NCBI GenBank assembly: GCA_946403085.1
Contig: CAMIYM010000005.1
Location: 124,001-188,000 of the forward strand
Length of the DNA: 64,000 nt
From: an uncultured Clostridia bacterium
GTDB taxonomy: Bacteria; Bacillota; Clostridia; Saccharofermentanales; Saccharofermentanaceae
Direction of reading: 5' to 3'
Position numbers and translations under genes: made by a program. The notes below the pieces were generated by a model. It did not search any database. It was given only the letters and a program-made list of their open reading frames with translations, and had not been told where the DNA came from. Numbering within the stretch: the first letter of the stretch is position 1; the number at the start of each line of letters is the position of its first letter. This document shows positions 1-9,492 of the stretch, in pieces.

Positions 1-1346
1 CAGGTGAAGATCTTGCCCTTATCATCCTTGGTCGTATCGATCAGATTGATCATTGTCTGATATGTTGAAAGGATCAGGTTTGCATTATAATCCTTGTCTT
101 CACACATATTTGCACACGATAACGAAGGAAGAAGATTAACAAAGTTTCTCTTTGCCTGTGTTACCAACGAATTGCGGTCTGCCAGGAACAGGATATTCTT
201 GATCCAACCTTTCTTAAGCAAAACATCACATAACTCTATAACAGTTCTTGTCTTACCGGATCCTGTAGCCATGACAAGGAGAGCTTTGCGGCGGTTCTTC
301 TCATCCAGACTGGAACAAACAGCTTTAATTGCTGCTTCCTGGTAATATCTTCCGGCGATATTCTTATCTATAACAACATTCTTCAGGCTTTCTCTGAAAG
401 ATTGCAGGTTAAACCATTTCTCAAGATCACGCTTGGAATATATGGCTGCACATTTGCGTTCCGGATACTTGCCATCAACAATATGTGTCTCAAATCCGTT
501 CGTTAAGAATATGACCGGTCTTCTATGGAACTTCTTCTCAAGGGAATTAGCATAAAGAATTGCCTGCTGTCTGCCCTTTGAAACATCAACACATGTTTTC
601 TTGGCTTCAATTACAGCAAGGATCTGGTGTGCATCATCGAAAAGGACATAATCAGCAAAACCTTCTCCTGATGGATTAGGCATACCGGTAAGAGGGTACT
701 CGTTGATCCAGTCCTTATTCTCAGTCCAACCGGCATCAGTAAGCATTGAATCAATGTAAATCCTTCGGGTCTTGAACTCACTCAGATTTAACGGCTTCGG
801 CACATAGTTCTTAGCCTGGATTGATCGTCTGACGGTATATTCGTTCCGATGCTCCTTATTCTCAGTTATAAGCTCTTCGAGCGATGTATCTGCATACTCC
901 GGGATAATCGTTTCTGATGATCCATCCTTTAATAATTCCGGGTTAAACTCCCGTTCTTCATAATAAACAGAATAACAGCATGACAGGAAATCAAAGAATA
1001 TGAAGAGGTTTTCAAGACACAATTCTGCCTGATCAAATGTGACCTTTTTTGTTGTGTTGTTAACAGTAGAACTAACACGTCTTATAAATTCGAGTCGTTT
1101 CCAGAGATCATCCTCAACAATGGTTTTGAACTCTTCCGTGTGCATCAAGCTTTCAAGAGTTTCCTGGTAGGGAACAACAAGCTCTTCATCAATGGAATAC
1201 ATCCACTTTATTGCAGTTTCAAGGGCAAGACGGGAGTTAGTAATGCATGCTTTAACATCAGCATTGATAAGATTCTCAGCAGCAACAGCTATATCAGCAA
1301 AAGACTGAAATTGAGGTTCTTTTTTCAAATAGTCAAAGTTGGTCAT
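1..1346 (-). CDS. hsdR: Type I restriction enzyme R subunit (HsdR), 3' part beyond window
   Basis: This is the motor and nuclease subunit of the type I restriction complex; it translocates and cuts unmodified DNA. Only the first 448 residues are in the window and the frame runs off the left edge. An N-terminal helical DUF4145-like stretch comes first. A PD-(D/E)xK nuclease domain follows, with its ExK pair at E247/K249 (VIEAKK). The SF2 helicase Walker A motif MATGSGKT is at 359-366. The ATG at 1346 is preceded by AAGGAG at about 9 bases, which fixes the start. It is the last visible gene of the leftward fic-hsdM-hsdS-hsdS operon and lies 134 bp after the PARIS-like gene. Confidence 0.92.
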   Translation of the reverse strand, partial: MTNFDYLKKEPQFQSFADIAVAAENLINADVKACITNSRLALETAIKWMYSIDEELVVPYQETLESLMHTEEFKTIVEDDLWKRLEFIRRVSSTVNNTTKKVTFDQAELCLENLFIFFDFLSCCYSVYYEEREFNPELLKDGSSETIIPEYADTSLEELITENKEHRNEYTVRRSIQAKNYVPKPLNLSEFKTRRIYIDSMLTDAGWTENKDWINEYPLTGMPNPSGEGFADYVLFDDAHQILAVIEAKKTCVDVSKGRQQAILYANSLEKKFHRRPVIFLTNGFETHIVDGKYPERKCAAIYSKRDLEKWFNLQSFRESLKNVVIDKNIAGRYYQEAAIKAVCSSLDEKNRRKALLVMATGSGKTRTVIELCDVLLKKGWIKNILFLADRNSLVTQAKRNFVNLLPSLSCANMCEDKDYNANLILSTYQTMINLIDTTKDDKGKIFT

Positions 1347-1480
1347 GCATAATTCTCCTTTCACTTTCTATTTGAACTGAGTGACACTCTGCTCAATAAC
1401 TCATATAACTTGTTTTAACACATAATAGTTTTCTGTCGAATCTATCCTTAATATGTTTGTTGAAGTAGGATATTATCACT

Positions 1481-3394
1481 TCATTCCACCATTTCTATGC
1501 CGAGTTTATTCACTATGTCTCTTACTAAACTATAGATATCACTTTTTTTGTTCTTAATAGATTCGTCTCTAATCCTATTTATGATTACACTTCCTTTGAT
1601 GCCGTATTTTCCACCAATCATTGATGCAAAATTACCAAAAGCCATCTTTCCGTCACACAACTGTTTCCAATGATTTGCCCAATTATCCGAAGAAAACTTC
1701 TCTTCCATTATTCTATATTTATCCTTCATTTCACAAGTAGCTTCATTCCATTTATCACTATGAAATAAGTCATCTATGTATTTTGAATAGCATTCATTGT
1801 CTTCTATACGGATTTCTTTCATCTTAATTAATGAATCCATGTGATGAAGCTTAATATGTAATAAATGATTCAAGTATTTCTTTTTGGCCTGACCATTCGT
1901 TTCATCTACAGCACATTTAAGAAACTCTTCAACAATCTCAACACTAAAATCACTCGCTCCAGTCGCTTGAACAAGCGGATTCAACGCCTCATAAATAGTC
2001 TTTTCATCTAAATAGTAGTTTTCCAATTCATGCCTATCTAAAACATAAAAGTGTTCTTCAAAATACTGTGTGTTTCTTTTAGATATCAGGTCAATTTCGT
2101 TATCATCGCGCAAATCTCTATCAATTAAAAACAAGAAACTTTTATCTTGTACATACTCTGAAACCTTTTGAAGGCCTTCAAATGTGTCTATTATTTCTTG
2201 GCAATTATTCAACTGCCTAATTGTAATGTTGTATGGTGTTAACATCTTATCTAATAGATCAATATCAGTATCACCTTCAACAAAAATTATTTTTTCGTTT
2301 ATGAAGCTTACTCCTATTTTTCTCAAGACACTCTCATAGTTCTCAAATTCAAGGTGCTGTAAACTTTTGTTCTGGATACAATAGTTTTCACCCAAAGAAA
2401 ATACATTATAAATAATGCTCTTTGAATGAGTTAATAAAAATACTTGCGACAGGCTAAGTTCAGAATCCGTAGATTCACATATGCTTTTCAAATACATGAT
2501 AAATTTCCATGCTAATGATTCATGGAGATGATTCTCTGGCTCATCAATTATAAGAACACCTAAGTCTTTAGTGTAATTCAACAACAACAATGAATACCAG
2601 ATGAGTTTTTCGCCAGAACTAAAGTCCCTAATATCATATGCTTTGCTATTTCCTTTTCTAGCTTGCAAAATAAACTGCCTATCCTTATTGATTCCAGAAA
2701 AGTTAGATATGCTAATATCACTAACCAAACCGCTAAATGTCTTTTTACTTTTATCAATATACTTAGTGCGTTTGCCATTACTTGGGATTATCCGCTCATG
2801 AATATAATCATTGATTACTATTCTATATAAATTATCATAAAGATTCTCACAGTTCATTACAACACTTACTTTAGGCGAAACCTTTGAAGCAGCAGATATT
2901 TGAATAGACTCATAGTCATAGTCTTTTTCATATACTTTTCTCTCAGCAGATGCCAGAATTATTAGATCTGTTGGATTCGCAAGATTCCATGCTTTTGATA
3001 GCATTTTCTCGTCTTCAGAATCAATATCAACACGCCATGATACTATTTGTTTTCTATCACATTTGCATAATAGATCAATCTTAATAATAGGATCACGCTC
3101 CTCCTCAACAGAACCCATATGTAACTCAAGAGTAGTTTTCGAATCATTTGTTCCTAATAATCTAGCAATGTCTTTTTTGACTGAATCAGAATAAGCTTCT
3201 ATTCCTTGCTCGCCAGTTTCAATCATCAATTTCAAAAAATAGGCCCGTTCTATTAGAGTAATGATGGAGAATAATGTTGTTTTACCAGAGCCATTTTTAC
3301 CACTTACCGTATTGATTAATTTGCTGTCACAAAACGAAAATGTTTGACCAGAAAAAAACTTGGTGTTTTCAAAAATTATTCTAACGATTCTCAT
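1481..3394 (-). CDS. Fused ABC-type ATPase plus Toprim/DUF4435 protein; candidate merged PARIS (AriA-AriB) defence protein
   Basis: The protein has 637 aa. Its N-terminal half is an ABC/SMC-like ATPase of the AAA_15/AAA_21 kind: Walker A GKNGSGKT (32-39), signature FSSGE (258-262), Walker B LIIDEPENH (281-289) and H-loop THS (322-324). The C-terminal half starts with a Toprim-like FVEGDTD (371-377, E373), then LIDRD (423-427) and HELENYYLD (455-463), a pattern typical of DUF4435. In PARIS, AriA (ATPase) senses anti-restriction proteins such as Ocr and releases AriB (DUF4435 Toprim nuclease); one-gene fusions are known, and PARIS is often linked to type I restriction loci. Here the fusion sits between hsdS and hsdR. 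An OLD-like nuclease outside PARIS is the main alternative. Domain calls are firm; the system name is inference. Confidence 0.75.
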   Translation of the reverse strand: MRIVRIIFENTKFFSGQTFSFCDSKLINTVSGKNGSGKTTLFSIITLIERAYFLKLMIETGEQGIEAYSDSVKKDIARLLGTNDSKTTLELHMGSVEEERDPIIKIDLLCKCDRKQIVSWRVDIDSEDEKMLSKAWNLANPTDLIILASAERKVYEKDYDYESIQISAASKVSPKVSVVMNCENLYDNLYRIVINDYIHERIIPSNGKRTKYIDKSKKTFSGLVSDISISNFSGINKDRQFILQARKGNSKAYDIRDFSSGEKLIWYSLLLLNYTKDLGVLIIDEPENHLHESLAWKFIMYLKSICESTDSELSLSQVFLLTHSKSIIYNVFSLGENYCIQNKSLQHLEFENYESVLRKIGVSFINEKIIFVEGDTDIDLLDKMLTPYNITIRQLNNCQEIIDTFEGLQKVSEYVQDKSFLFLIDRDLRDDNEIDLISKRNTQYFEEHFYVLDRHELENYYLDEKTIYEALNPLVQATGASDFSVEIVEEFLKCAVDETNGQAKKKYLNHLLHIKLHHMDSLIKMKEIRIEDNECYSKYIDDLFHSDKWNEATCEMKDKYRIMEEKFSSDNWANHWKQLCDGKMAFGNFASMIGGKYGIKGSVIINRIRDESIKNKKSDIYSLVRDIVNKLGIEMVE

Positions 3395-3462
3395 ATTATC
3401 TCCTTTTCAATAATTCGTTTACTACCAACTTGCACTAACCAAGTATTCATATGATGTCCGCC

Positions 3463-4617
3463 TTAATCGAAATACTTTTGCATTAGACTTTCATATAGTA
3501 ATTGAGTTTCAGATAATTCTTTCTGCACGATCTCTTTTGATTTGTCGACTTGTTCTGCAAAGTCAACGTATTTCTCCTGTAATTCCATTGGTGGGACTAT
3601 TACTGGCATTTCTTTGAACTCACTCATATTGAGTCCTTGAAGTGCGATTCCTTTTGTTATAGCCTTTAGCCAATCTTTAATAGATTGCTGAGCAAATAGT
3701 TCCTGTAAAAACCTTTGATTGATTCTTTCCTTATCTGTTAGTAACGGCACAATATTTCTGCCAACATTGCACCCTTCAAACTCATCACTTACTTGGAACG
3801 TTTCTCCAACTGAACCTCTAACCGTTACAAGTAATTCTGTTCCATTTAGTAGCGTACGCTTATACTTTTCAGATATTTCTGGAAGTGTTCTTTTCAGTTC
3901 TTCTCTTTTCGGAATATGACCACCTGCTATATCAATAGGCCTAAAAACCGGTATACCATCCTCAACGTCATCACCTGTCTGAACTATTCCGTATGTTACA
4001 GTCCTGCCTTCTTCTAGAATTCCTAATAAAGTATCCTTATTCCACTGCATATTATTGGCCACAGGATCTCCAAAGAGCTCGACAAATCGGGCTTTGATGA
4101 GTTCATCAAGTCTTTGTAATTCAACCTTTCTCTGAGTAATTAAAGACGAAATTGAATCCAATATCATTGATTCTTCTAGCATTTTTGCTTTGCTAATATC
4201 TGGAATCTCATAAGCAGCGATTTGTTTTGGACTAATATTGGGTTGTGCACAGCCAGCAGCTTCCTTAAGAATTCTCTCCGTCTGCCTTAATAGGAAATAC
4301 TTAATATATTCATAGGGAACGTTGTCATCTGTTCTTCTAACTATTCCAACTCGCTGATTAATTACATGAGCATCGTCAGTTTCAAGTATTCCTATCTTGC
4401 CTGTTGTTGCCCCGGATAGCGCAACATAAATGTCGCCTTTTTGAGATAAGTATTTTGCATTCACTATTTCTGAAGTGTACTGACAATTATCAAGTACTAA
4501 AGAACCATCGGCCATGATATTCCCGATTTTTATAACAGGCAACCCATCACCGTATTCGTTAAACTCTTTTAAAGCATAACCCGAATACACTTCACAAACA
4601 TCACTTAATGTCTTCAT
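3463..4617 (-). CDS. hsdS: Type I restriction specificity subunit (HsdS), copy 1
   Basis: This is the DNA-recognition subunit of the HsdMS methylase and HsdRMS nuclease. It has two target-recognition domains (about residues 1-165 and 190-350). They are separated by the conserved spacer helix with LDELIKARFVELFGD and closed by a C-terminal helix with EQVDKSK and LMQKYFD. I chose the ATG at 4617 (MKTLSDV): AGGG lies 6 bases upstream, and the leader matches that of the second hsdS. The open frame also extends to a TTG at 4638 that would overlap the preceding gene. The two TRDs differ from those of the other HsdS, so the two copies should recognise different sites. Confidence 0.9.
   Translation of the reverse strand: MKTLSDVCEVYSGYALKEFNEYGDGLPVIKIGNIMADGSLVLDNCQYTSEIVNAKYLSQKGDIYVALSGATTGKIGILETDDAHVINQRVGIVRRTDDNVPYEYIKYFLLRQTERILKEAAGCAQPNISPKQIAAYEIPDISKAKMLEESMILDSISSLITQRKVELQRLDELIKARFVELFGDPVANNMQWNKDTLLGILEEGRTVTYGIVQTGDDVEDGIPVFRPIDIAGGHIPKREELKRTLPEISEKYKRTLLNGTELLVTVRGSVGETFQVSDEFEGCNVGRNIVPLLTDKERINQRFLQELFAQQSIKDWLKAITKGIALQGLNMSEFKEMPVIVPPMELQEKYVDFAEQVDKSKEIVQKELSETQLLYESLMQKYFD
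4076..4107. repeat. 32-bp perfect direct repeat between the two hsdS genes, copy A
   Basis: The 32 bases beginning AGCTCGACAAATCGGGCTTT are identical at 4076-4107 and 5678-5709, in the same orientation. They encode the shared spacer helix (KARFVELFGD) between TRD1 and TRD2. Identity at the DNA level, including wobble positions, while the flanking TRDs differ, suggests recent exchange or a recombination site. Confidence 0.95.
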
Positions 4618-4634
4618 TCTCATCCCTACAAATC

Positions 4635-5129
4635 TCAATTTCTAATACTTTTGTTCCACTTATCAATGTGATTAATTGCACTTATCCTTTGCTCGACAAC
4701 TTCTTGATCAAAATCAGACAATTTACTCAATGAACGATTATACCACCCGTTTTTAGTGCGCTTTACATCACTAAGAACTAGGCTCCCAGGTCCATTAAAG
4801 ACTTCATAGACCTTACCTTCACTCTTTTTCAAAAACAAGACAATTAAATAATCCGGAATCTCATTGATATCAACAGACGTTCCTTGTGTTATTTTAATTT
4901 GAATTCTCTTTCCATCTCTTTCTCCGTCATGCGTCTTTGTGCTATTGGGGTAGAGAATAATGCCATAATAGTATGAGGCAAGAACCTCTCCTATGCTTCC
5001 TAGTAAATGTCCATCTAGAGAAAACTTTCTCCCTGGATATTTTTTTTCTAATTCATTCACTATAGTAAGCAACTCGCTTATTTTGTCTTTTATATAGATG
5101 CTGTTATCCATATTCTCTCTTTCACCCAT
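4635..5129 (-). CDS. DUF6998-like protein inside the hsd operon
   Basis: A 164-aa protein with KYPGRKFSLDGHLLGSIGEVLA near residues 29-50, then HDGERDGKRIQIKITQG, PDYLIVL and VYEVFNGPG. I recognise this arrangement as the DUF6998 family seen in restriction loci. The spacing of GEV, the D of HDG and QIK resembles a PD-(D/E)xK nuclease core with Q in place of E; this is inference. The start overlaps the end of the upstream hsdS by 8 bp, and the gene abuts the downstream hsdS, so the three are translationally coupled. A possible later start is the Met at residue 7. The function in restriction is unknown to me. Confidence 0.7.
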   Translation of the reverse strand: MGERENMDNSIYIKDKISELLTIVNELEKKYPGRKFSLDGHLLGSIGEVLASYYYGIILYPNSTKTHDGERDGKRIQIKITQGTSVDINEIPDYLIVLFLKKSEGKVYEVFNGPGSLVLSDVKRTKNGWYNRSLSKLSDFDQEVVEQRISAINHIDKWNKSIRN

Positions 5130-6204
5130 AATATTTCTGCATCAGGCTATCAAAAAGCAGCTGTGCCTCATCAATCGATTTCTGAACGGCAGATTTTGAT
5201 TTGTCGACTTGTTTTACTATACTCTCAAACTGCACTTGCAATTCAATAGGTGGTAACGCAATTGGAATCGAATCCAAATTCTCTCTATTTAACTTCTTTT
5301 GATCGATTCCAGTAACCCACTGACTAATGTCCATCATGTTAATAAGGTACATCAGATAAATCATATTACAGTCTTCTGTGCATTGTTGAACGTGTGCATG
5401 GTTATTAACCCATATCTTACCTGAAGCAATAAAAGCAATCGGCTTATTACGAAATTCCAATGCCTTGCCATCTTCTGAAATCAGTAAAAACGTGCCTTCT
5501 TGTTTGTAATCATTAACATGATCGACAATGCCCGTCGCCCCATAATATGGATATGGTCCTTGCATTTTCTGACGGTCTGCATCTTTTACCGGCTTTCTTT
5601 TGGAATCAAGATTTATAGTTATTTCTTTAAAAGGCTTTCCGCCCCATTTTTCAAATGCACATTTCGTGTCACCAAACAGCTCGACAAATCGGGCTTTGAT
5701 GAGTTCATCTAACTTATTCAATTCTTCTCTTCTTGCTTTTATAACATTCGAAACTTTATCAAGATTAGTTGCAATCAATTTCTGTTCTTCTAATGACGGA
5801 AACGGTATCAGGGTAGCATCAAAATCTTTCTTGATAATGTGCTTCATTGTAGCACCATGCGTCTTAGAAGCCATTTCTCCAAGCTTCTGTCTAACTGCAT
5901 ATACGAAATAGTTTTTGTCTATCTCTACCTTATCAAAAGCAACTTTGAAAATATGCTGATTTAAAAGTGCTTTGCCTCTATTCCAGACATACACACCCAA
6001 ACTAGCAGACCACGAAATCAAGACATCGCCATTATTAATTTCTATTTTTTGGGGATACTCTCCATCATAAAAACCTAAATCATATGCATTACCCGTTAAA
6101 TCCTGTATTCGGATGATAGGCAAGCCTGCATCACCTCGATCCTCAGGTTTAAATGCATAACCATTAATATATGTTGCAACGTCTCCTAGTCTAATAAACT
6201 CCAT
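5122..6204 (-). CDS. hsdS: Type I restriction specificity subunit (HsdS), copy 2
   Basis: A 360-aa HsdS with the same plan as copy 1: TRD1 (about 1-160), spacer helix LDELIKARFVELFGD, TRD2 (about 180-320) and a terminal helix with KQVDKSKSAVQK and SLMQKYYG. The start ATG at 6204 has AGGG seven bases upstream. The 19-bp leader at 6210-6228 is identical to the one before copy 1 (4621-4639), and two internal segments are also identical (see repeats). It follows hsdM by 26 bp. With one hsdM and one hsdR for two hsdS genes, the system can form two specificities or recombine its TRDs. Confidence 0.9.
   Translation of the reverse strand: MEFIRLGDVATYINGYAFKPEDRGDAGLPIIRIQDLTGNAYDLGFYDGEYPQKIEINNGDVLISWSASLGVYVWNRGKALLNQHIFKVAFDKVEIDKNYFVYAVRQKLGEMASKTHGATMKHIIKKDFDATLIPFPSLEEQKLIATNLDKVSNVIKARREELNKLDELIKARFVELFGDTKCAFEKWGGKPFKEITINLDSKRKPVKDADRQKMQGPYPYYGATGIVDHVNDYKQEGTFLLISEDGKALEFRNKPIAFIASGKIWVNNHAHVQQCTEDCNMIYLMYLINMMDISQWVTGIDQKKLNRENLDSIPIALPPIELQVQFESIVKQVDKSKSAVQKSIDEAQLLFDSLMQKYYG
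5678..5709. repeat. 32-bp perfect direct repeat between the two hsdS genes, copy B
   Basis: Second copy of the spacer-helix repeat, 1,602 bp from copy A and in the same orientation. Further identical blocks are the 20 bp at 3535-3554 and 5194-5213 (C-terminal VDKSK helix) and the 19-bp leader at 4621-4639 and 6210-6228. The blocks bracket TRD1 and TRD2 in both genes. Confidence 0.95.
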
Positions 6205-6230
6205 TATTCATCCCTACAAATCTCAATCTA

Positions 6231-7736
6231 TTAGTCATTCTTCAATAACTTCTGAAGTTCAATAAGTTGCTTGGTTGCTTCAGCGTCCAACTCCATAATC
6301 TGCTTCATTATCTCGTCTGTTGACGGATACTCTACCGGTACATATTCAACTTTCTTATACTTGTTGATTGACAGATCATAATCGTTATCTATGATCTCCT
6401 TTACCGGAACCATAAACGACTTATCTGTTCTTGATCTGTCAGCTTCCTTATCACGATTTCTGAATCGCTCGATGATATCCGGGATATCATTCTCACTTAC
6501 AGGTGAACGCTTATCATCAAGGCTAAGTCCATCTGCCTGCATGTCATAGAACCATACATTATCTGTTCCGCCATGATTTGTCTTTGTGAATATGAGTATC
6601 CCTGTAGAAACTCCCGCATAAGGCTTAAATACGCCTGACGGCATTGAGATAATTGCTTCAAGTCTCTGATTCTCTATAAGCTCTTTTCTGATAGCCTTGT
6701 GTGCAGTTGATGATCCGAAGAGAACACCATCCGGAACAATACATGCACAACGTCCGCCAACCTTCAGCATCCTTACAAATAAAGCTAAGAAGAGAAGCTC
6801 TGTCTTCTTTGTCTTACATACTTTAAGAAGGTCTGTTGATACGATGTCATAGTCCAGGCTTCCCTTAAAAGGCGGATTTGCAAGTATGAGCGAGTACTTA
6901 TCCTTATCAGGATTCTGATCCGAAAGACTGTCTCTATACTCAATGAACGGGCTGTCTATACCGTGAGTCATCATGTTCATGGCACCGATACGAAGCATAG
7001 TTCTGTCCATATCAAAGCCATTGAACATATGGTTCATGAAGTGATCCTTCTTGGCCTTGTCATAGAAGATCTCTTCTTTGCGGTTAGCCCTAAGATATTC
7101 TCCTGCTTCTACAAGGAAGCCTGCTGTACCGCAGCTCGGATCACAGATGATTTCATCAGCGCCCGGATCCATCAGTGTAACCATCATCTTTATGATGTGT
7201 CTCGGCGTTCTGAACTGACCGTTTACACCTGCTGTAGATAGCTTCGACAGGAGATATTCGTAAACATCTCCACGTGCATCTGTCTCCTGAAGCCTTTCCA
7301 TCTGCTCATACAGATCGTCCATCGCTGATACAACCTTCGATAACATCAGCGGTGTTGGAAGCTTGAAGATAGCATCATCCATATATTTTGAATATGCACT
7401 GTCCTTATTCGAGTGCAGATTCTTTATGAAAGGGAATACAGATTCCTGCATAACCGAATACATTTTCTCAGCAGGGAAATCATGGAATACAGACCATTTG
7501 AGCTGTGTTGCATCAATTGTTCGTTCGCCGATCTTTGTCTCTTTTGCAAACACACTCTCATGAGGCAAACCCAGCATTGCACTCTCTTTTGCACGTGTAT
7601 TATCGGCTACATCAAGATCATGAATGAACATCAGATATGTCATCTGCTCTATGACATCCAATGGATTAGTGAGACCACCTGTCCAGAAGATCTCCCAAAT
7701 ACTGTCTATCTTGTTCTTCAATTCGCCTGTAATCAT
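6231..7736 (-). CDS. hsdM: Type I restriction DNA N6-adenine methyltransferase (HsdM)
   Basis: A 501-aa modification subunit that transfers methyl from S-adenosylmethionine to adenine within the HsdS-selected site. The N-terminal HsdM_N helical domain covers about 1-140. The SAM-binding motif [10 protein letters not shown] is at 199-207 and the catalytic motif IV NPPF at 287-290. Length is normal for HsdM. The ATG at 7736 is 3 bp after the fic stop codon, so the two are coupled. The gene is intact, so host DNA is presumably protected. Confidence 0.95.
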   Translation of the reverse strand: MITGELKNKIDSIWEIFWTGGLTNPLDVIEQMTYLMFIHDLDVADNTRAKESAMLGLPHESVFAKETKIGERTIDATQLKWSVFHDFPAEKMYSVMQESVFPFIKNLHSNKDSAYSKYMDDAIFKLPTPLMLSKVVSAMDDLYEQMERLQETDARGDVYEYLLSKLSTAGVNGQFRTPRHIIKMMVTLMDPGADEIICDPSCGTAGFLVEAGEYLRANRKEEIFYDKAKKDHFMNHMFNGFDMDRTMLRIGAMNMMTHGIDSPFIEYRDSLSDQNPDKDKYSLILANPPFKGSLDYDIVSTDLLKVCKTKKTELLFLALFVRMLKVGGRCACIVPDGVLFGSSTAHKAIRKELIENQRLEAIISMPSGVFKPYAGVSTGILIFTKTNHGGTDNVWFYDMQADGLSLDDKRSPVSENDIPDIIERFRNRDKEADRSRTDKSFMVPVKEIIDNDYDLSINKYKKVEYVPVEYPSTDEIMKQIMELDAEATKQLIELQKLLKND

Positions 7737-7739
7737 TTA

Positions 7740-8798
7740 TTAATCCTCCGCTTCCCAGTTCCAGTGGTATTTTGTATATCTTCCGTCTCCGTCTTTTATG
7801 ATCTTTCCGGATTTCACCAGCTCAGTTAATGTCCTTTGTACAGTTGTCTGGCTAACTCCGGGTACTAACTCCAATATCTCCGCTTTTGTTATTCGGCCAA
7901 GATGATTCTTAATCGTTTCCTCGATTCGATCCGGCTTTGAGATCGTCTTCTCTTCTACAAGTTTTGTGCGCTCCATAAAGTCTTTATAAGCTGCCACTAC
8001 CATGCTCAGCATGTATTTTACAAACGGCTCGTAATCGTTCTTGTTTTCATGCCATTTAATTGAGCTGGCCTGAAGTGCATCATAATAATCTTCCTTAGTA
8101 TTCTCAATTTGTTTCTCTATACTGATATACTTTCCGACTACATAATCAGACTTATAAAGAAGCAATAACGTCAGCAGTCTACTCATCCTTCCGTTCCCGT
8201 CCTTAAATGGGTGAATGCATAAGAAGTCCAAAACAAACATCGGCATCAGAATTAGCGGATCCAATTTTGAATCATTTAATGCCTTGTTATATTCATTACA
8301 TAATTCATTCAGAGCTTCCGGTGTCTCCCATGCAGCAACCGGAGTAAACCTGATGTGAGAGTTTCCTTCACTATCAGTTTCTTGAATTATGTTATCTGCA
8401 CTCTTATATATGCCGCCGATATCTCCTTCATACCTGTATAAATTTCGATGGAGCTGAAGAATAGAATTGGGAGTGATCGGGATAAATTCGTTATTCTCGT
8501 GAATTATATTCAGAACATCCCTATAGCCAGCAATCTCGCGCTCACTTCTGGTCTTAGGCATAGTTTTATCCATAACGATCTTCTTAAGCCTGGGTTCAGT
8601 AGTAAAAATACCCTCGATCTTATTTGAACTCTCAGTACTCTGTATCTTTGCTATATTTATTAGATTCGTAAGAATGTCTGCATGTTTGTCAGCTATAAGG
8701 CGCTGTTCGCCCTTATACTCATGAATAATCGTGAGATAAGAGACTATCTCTGGTGTCAACAGCTTTTGCCATTTCTTCTCGAAACTGTAGTTGCGCAC
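7740..8798 (-). CDS. Fic-domain protein (predicted AMP-transferase) with C-terminal winged helix
   Basis: A 352-aa protein that begins the hsd operon. The catalytic motif [12 protein letters not shown] is complete at 196-207, so the protein should transfer AMP (or another nucleotide moiety) to a hydroxyl side chain. A class II inhibitory motif SNKIEG (58-63, pattern [ST]xxxE[GN]) lies N-terminal, which implies autoinhibition. Residues 290-345 look like a winged helix-turn-helix ([21 protein letters not shown]). The start is GTG at 8798, with AAGGGG about 11 bases upstream. The cluster of palindromes just upstream suggests the winged helix autoregulates the operon; that is inference. Target unknown. 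Confidence 0.88.
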   Translation of the reverse strand: MRNYSFEKKWQKLLTPEIVSYLTIIHEYKGEQRLIADKHADILTNLINIAKIQSTESSNKIEGIFTTEPRLKKIVMDKTMPKTRSEREIAGYRDVLNIIHENNEFIPITPNSILQLHRNLYRYEGDIGGIYKSADNIIQETDSEGNSHIRFTPVAAWETPEALNELCNEYNKALNDSKLDPLILMPMFVLDFLCIHPFKDGNGRMSRLLTLLLLYKSDYVVGKYISIEKQIENTKEDYYDALQASSIKWHENKNDYEPFVKYMLSMVVAAYKDFMERTKLVEEKTISKPDRIEETIKNHLGRITKAEILELVPGVSQTTVQRTLTELVKSGKIIKDGDGRYTKYHWNWEAED

Positions 8799-8822
8799 AA
8801 CTTGGTCACCCCTTCATTCATC

Positions 8823-8938
8823 TTAGTCATTTTGCTTAAAATGACTTAATTGAATTATAATCACAACTTAGTCATTATTCAACTTAATTTAGTCATTTGA
8901 GCAAAAATGACTAAATTGGAATAGCAAATGACTAAGTT
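8823..8938. promoter_or_regulatory. Cluster of TTAGTCATTT palindromes upstream of fic-hsd (candidate operators)
   Basis: Three nested inverted repeats share the half-site TAGTCATT. IR1 has 9-bp arms (8825-8833 / 8838-8846). IR2 has perfect 13-bp arms (8886-8898 / 8905-8917). An outer pair of perfect 12-bp arms (8865-8876 / 8927-8938) encloses IR2. A further partial half-site lies at the fic start. Spacing and repetition look like a cooperative operator for the operon's regulator, plausibly the Fic winged helix. Confidence 0.7.
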
Positions 8939-9492
8939 AAAACTGCATATAATTCGTTTCTTCAGAATTGTTCTGAACCGCTCGACAGAGTGCAGACTAA
9001 AGGGTTTCAGGGATTTCCCTGACAAGATCCCTGTGTTTGTGCGCACAAACGCGTTGCTTGCTAGACCATTCCGAAGTGAAAAAACCGAGAGATACATATG
9101 TATCCCCCGGACCCTTTAATGAGTATCGAACGTTATCCCGCTTTTCTGGTGTCGCTATAACCTTCCGGTATCTTACCTTCTGCACAAAGTTCATTCTCGA
9201 TAAAGTTCGTCATATCTAGTGTAAAAACATATGTCATCCCACAAGATGTTGTATAAACATTATCAAAAAGAGGTCTCCTGCTCAACATTTTATATGCTTC
9301 ATTATCATTCGGTTATCACTTTGATAACAAAAAATACTGTTGCAGACATCTCTTATTCTAGTATCATCTGCGACAATAGCGGACGAGAGTGGACGGTCTA
9401 GAGGGGGACGGTTCTCTCGCCAAAAACACTTATCCGCTTTTACTATAATTGCTTTACTACTCTTTTCTCTCTCAACTCTAATTAGCTATATT
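8939..9492. other. Non-coding region between the hsd and mcrBC loci, with short perfect palindromes
   Basis: I see no convincing gene. Notable are CAGGGA-TT-TCCCTG (9008-9021), a perfect 16-bp palindrome GTTTGTGCGCACAAAC (9035-9050) and a perfect 14-bp palindrome GATACATATGTATC (9091-9104). Two GGACGGT copies lie near 9390-9410. The open frames here overlap on both strands and lack ribosome sites. Confidence 0.6.

Noticed and set aside
3535..5709. Invertible hsdS (phase-variable inversion) system
   Set aside because: All shared blocks are in direct orientation and no site-specific recombinase gene is present in the window.
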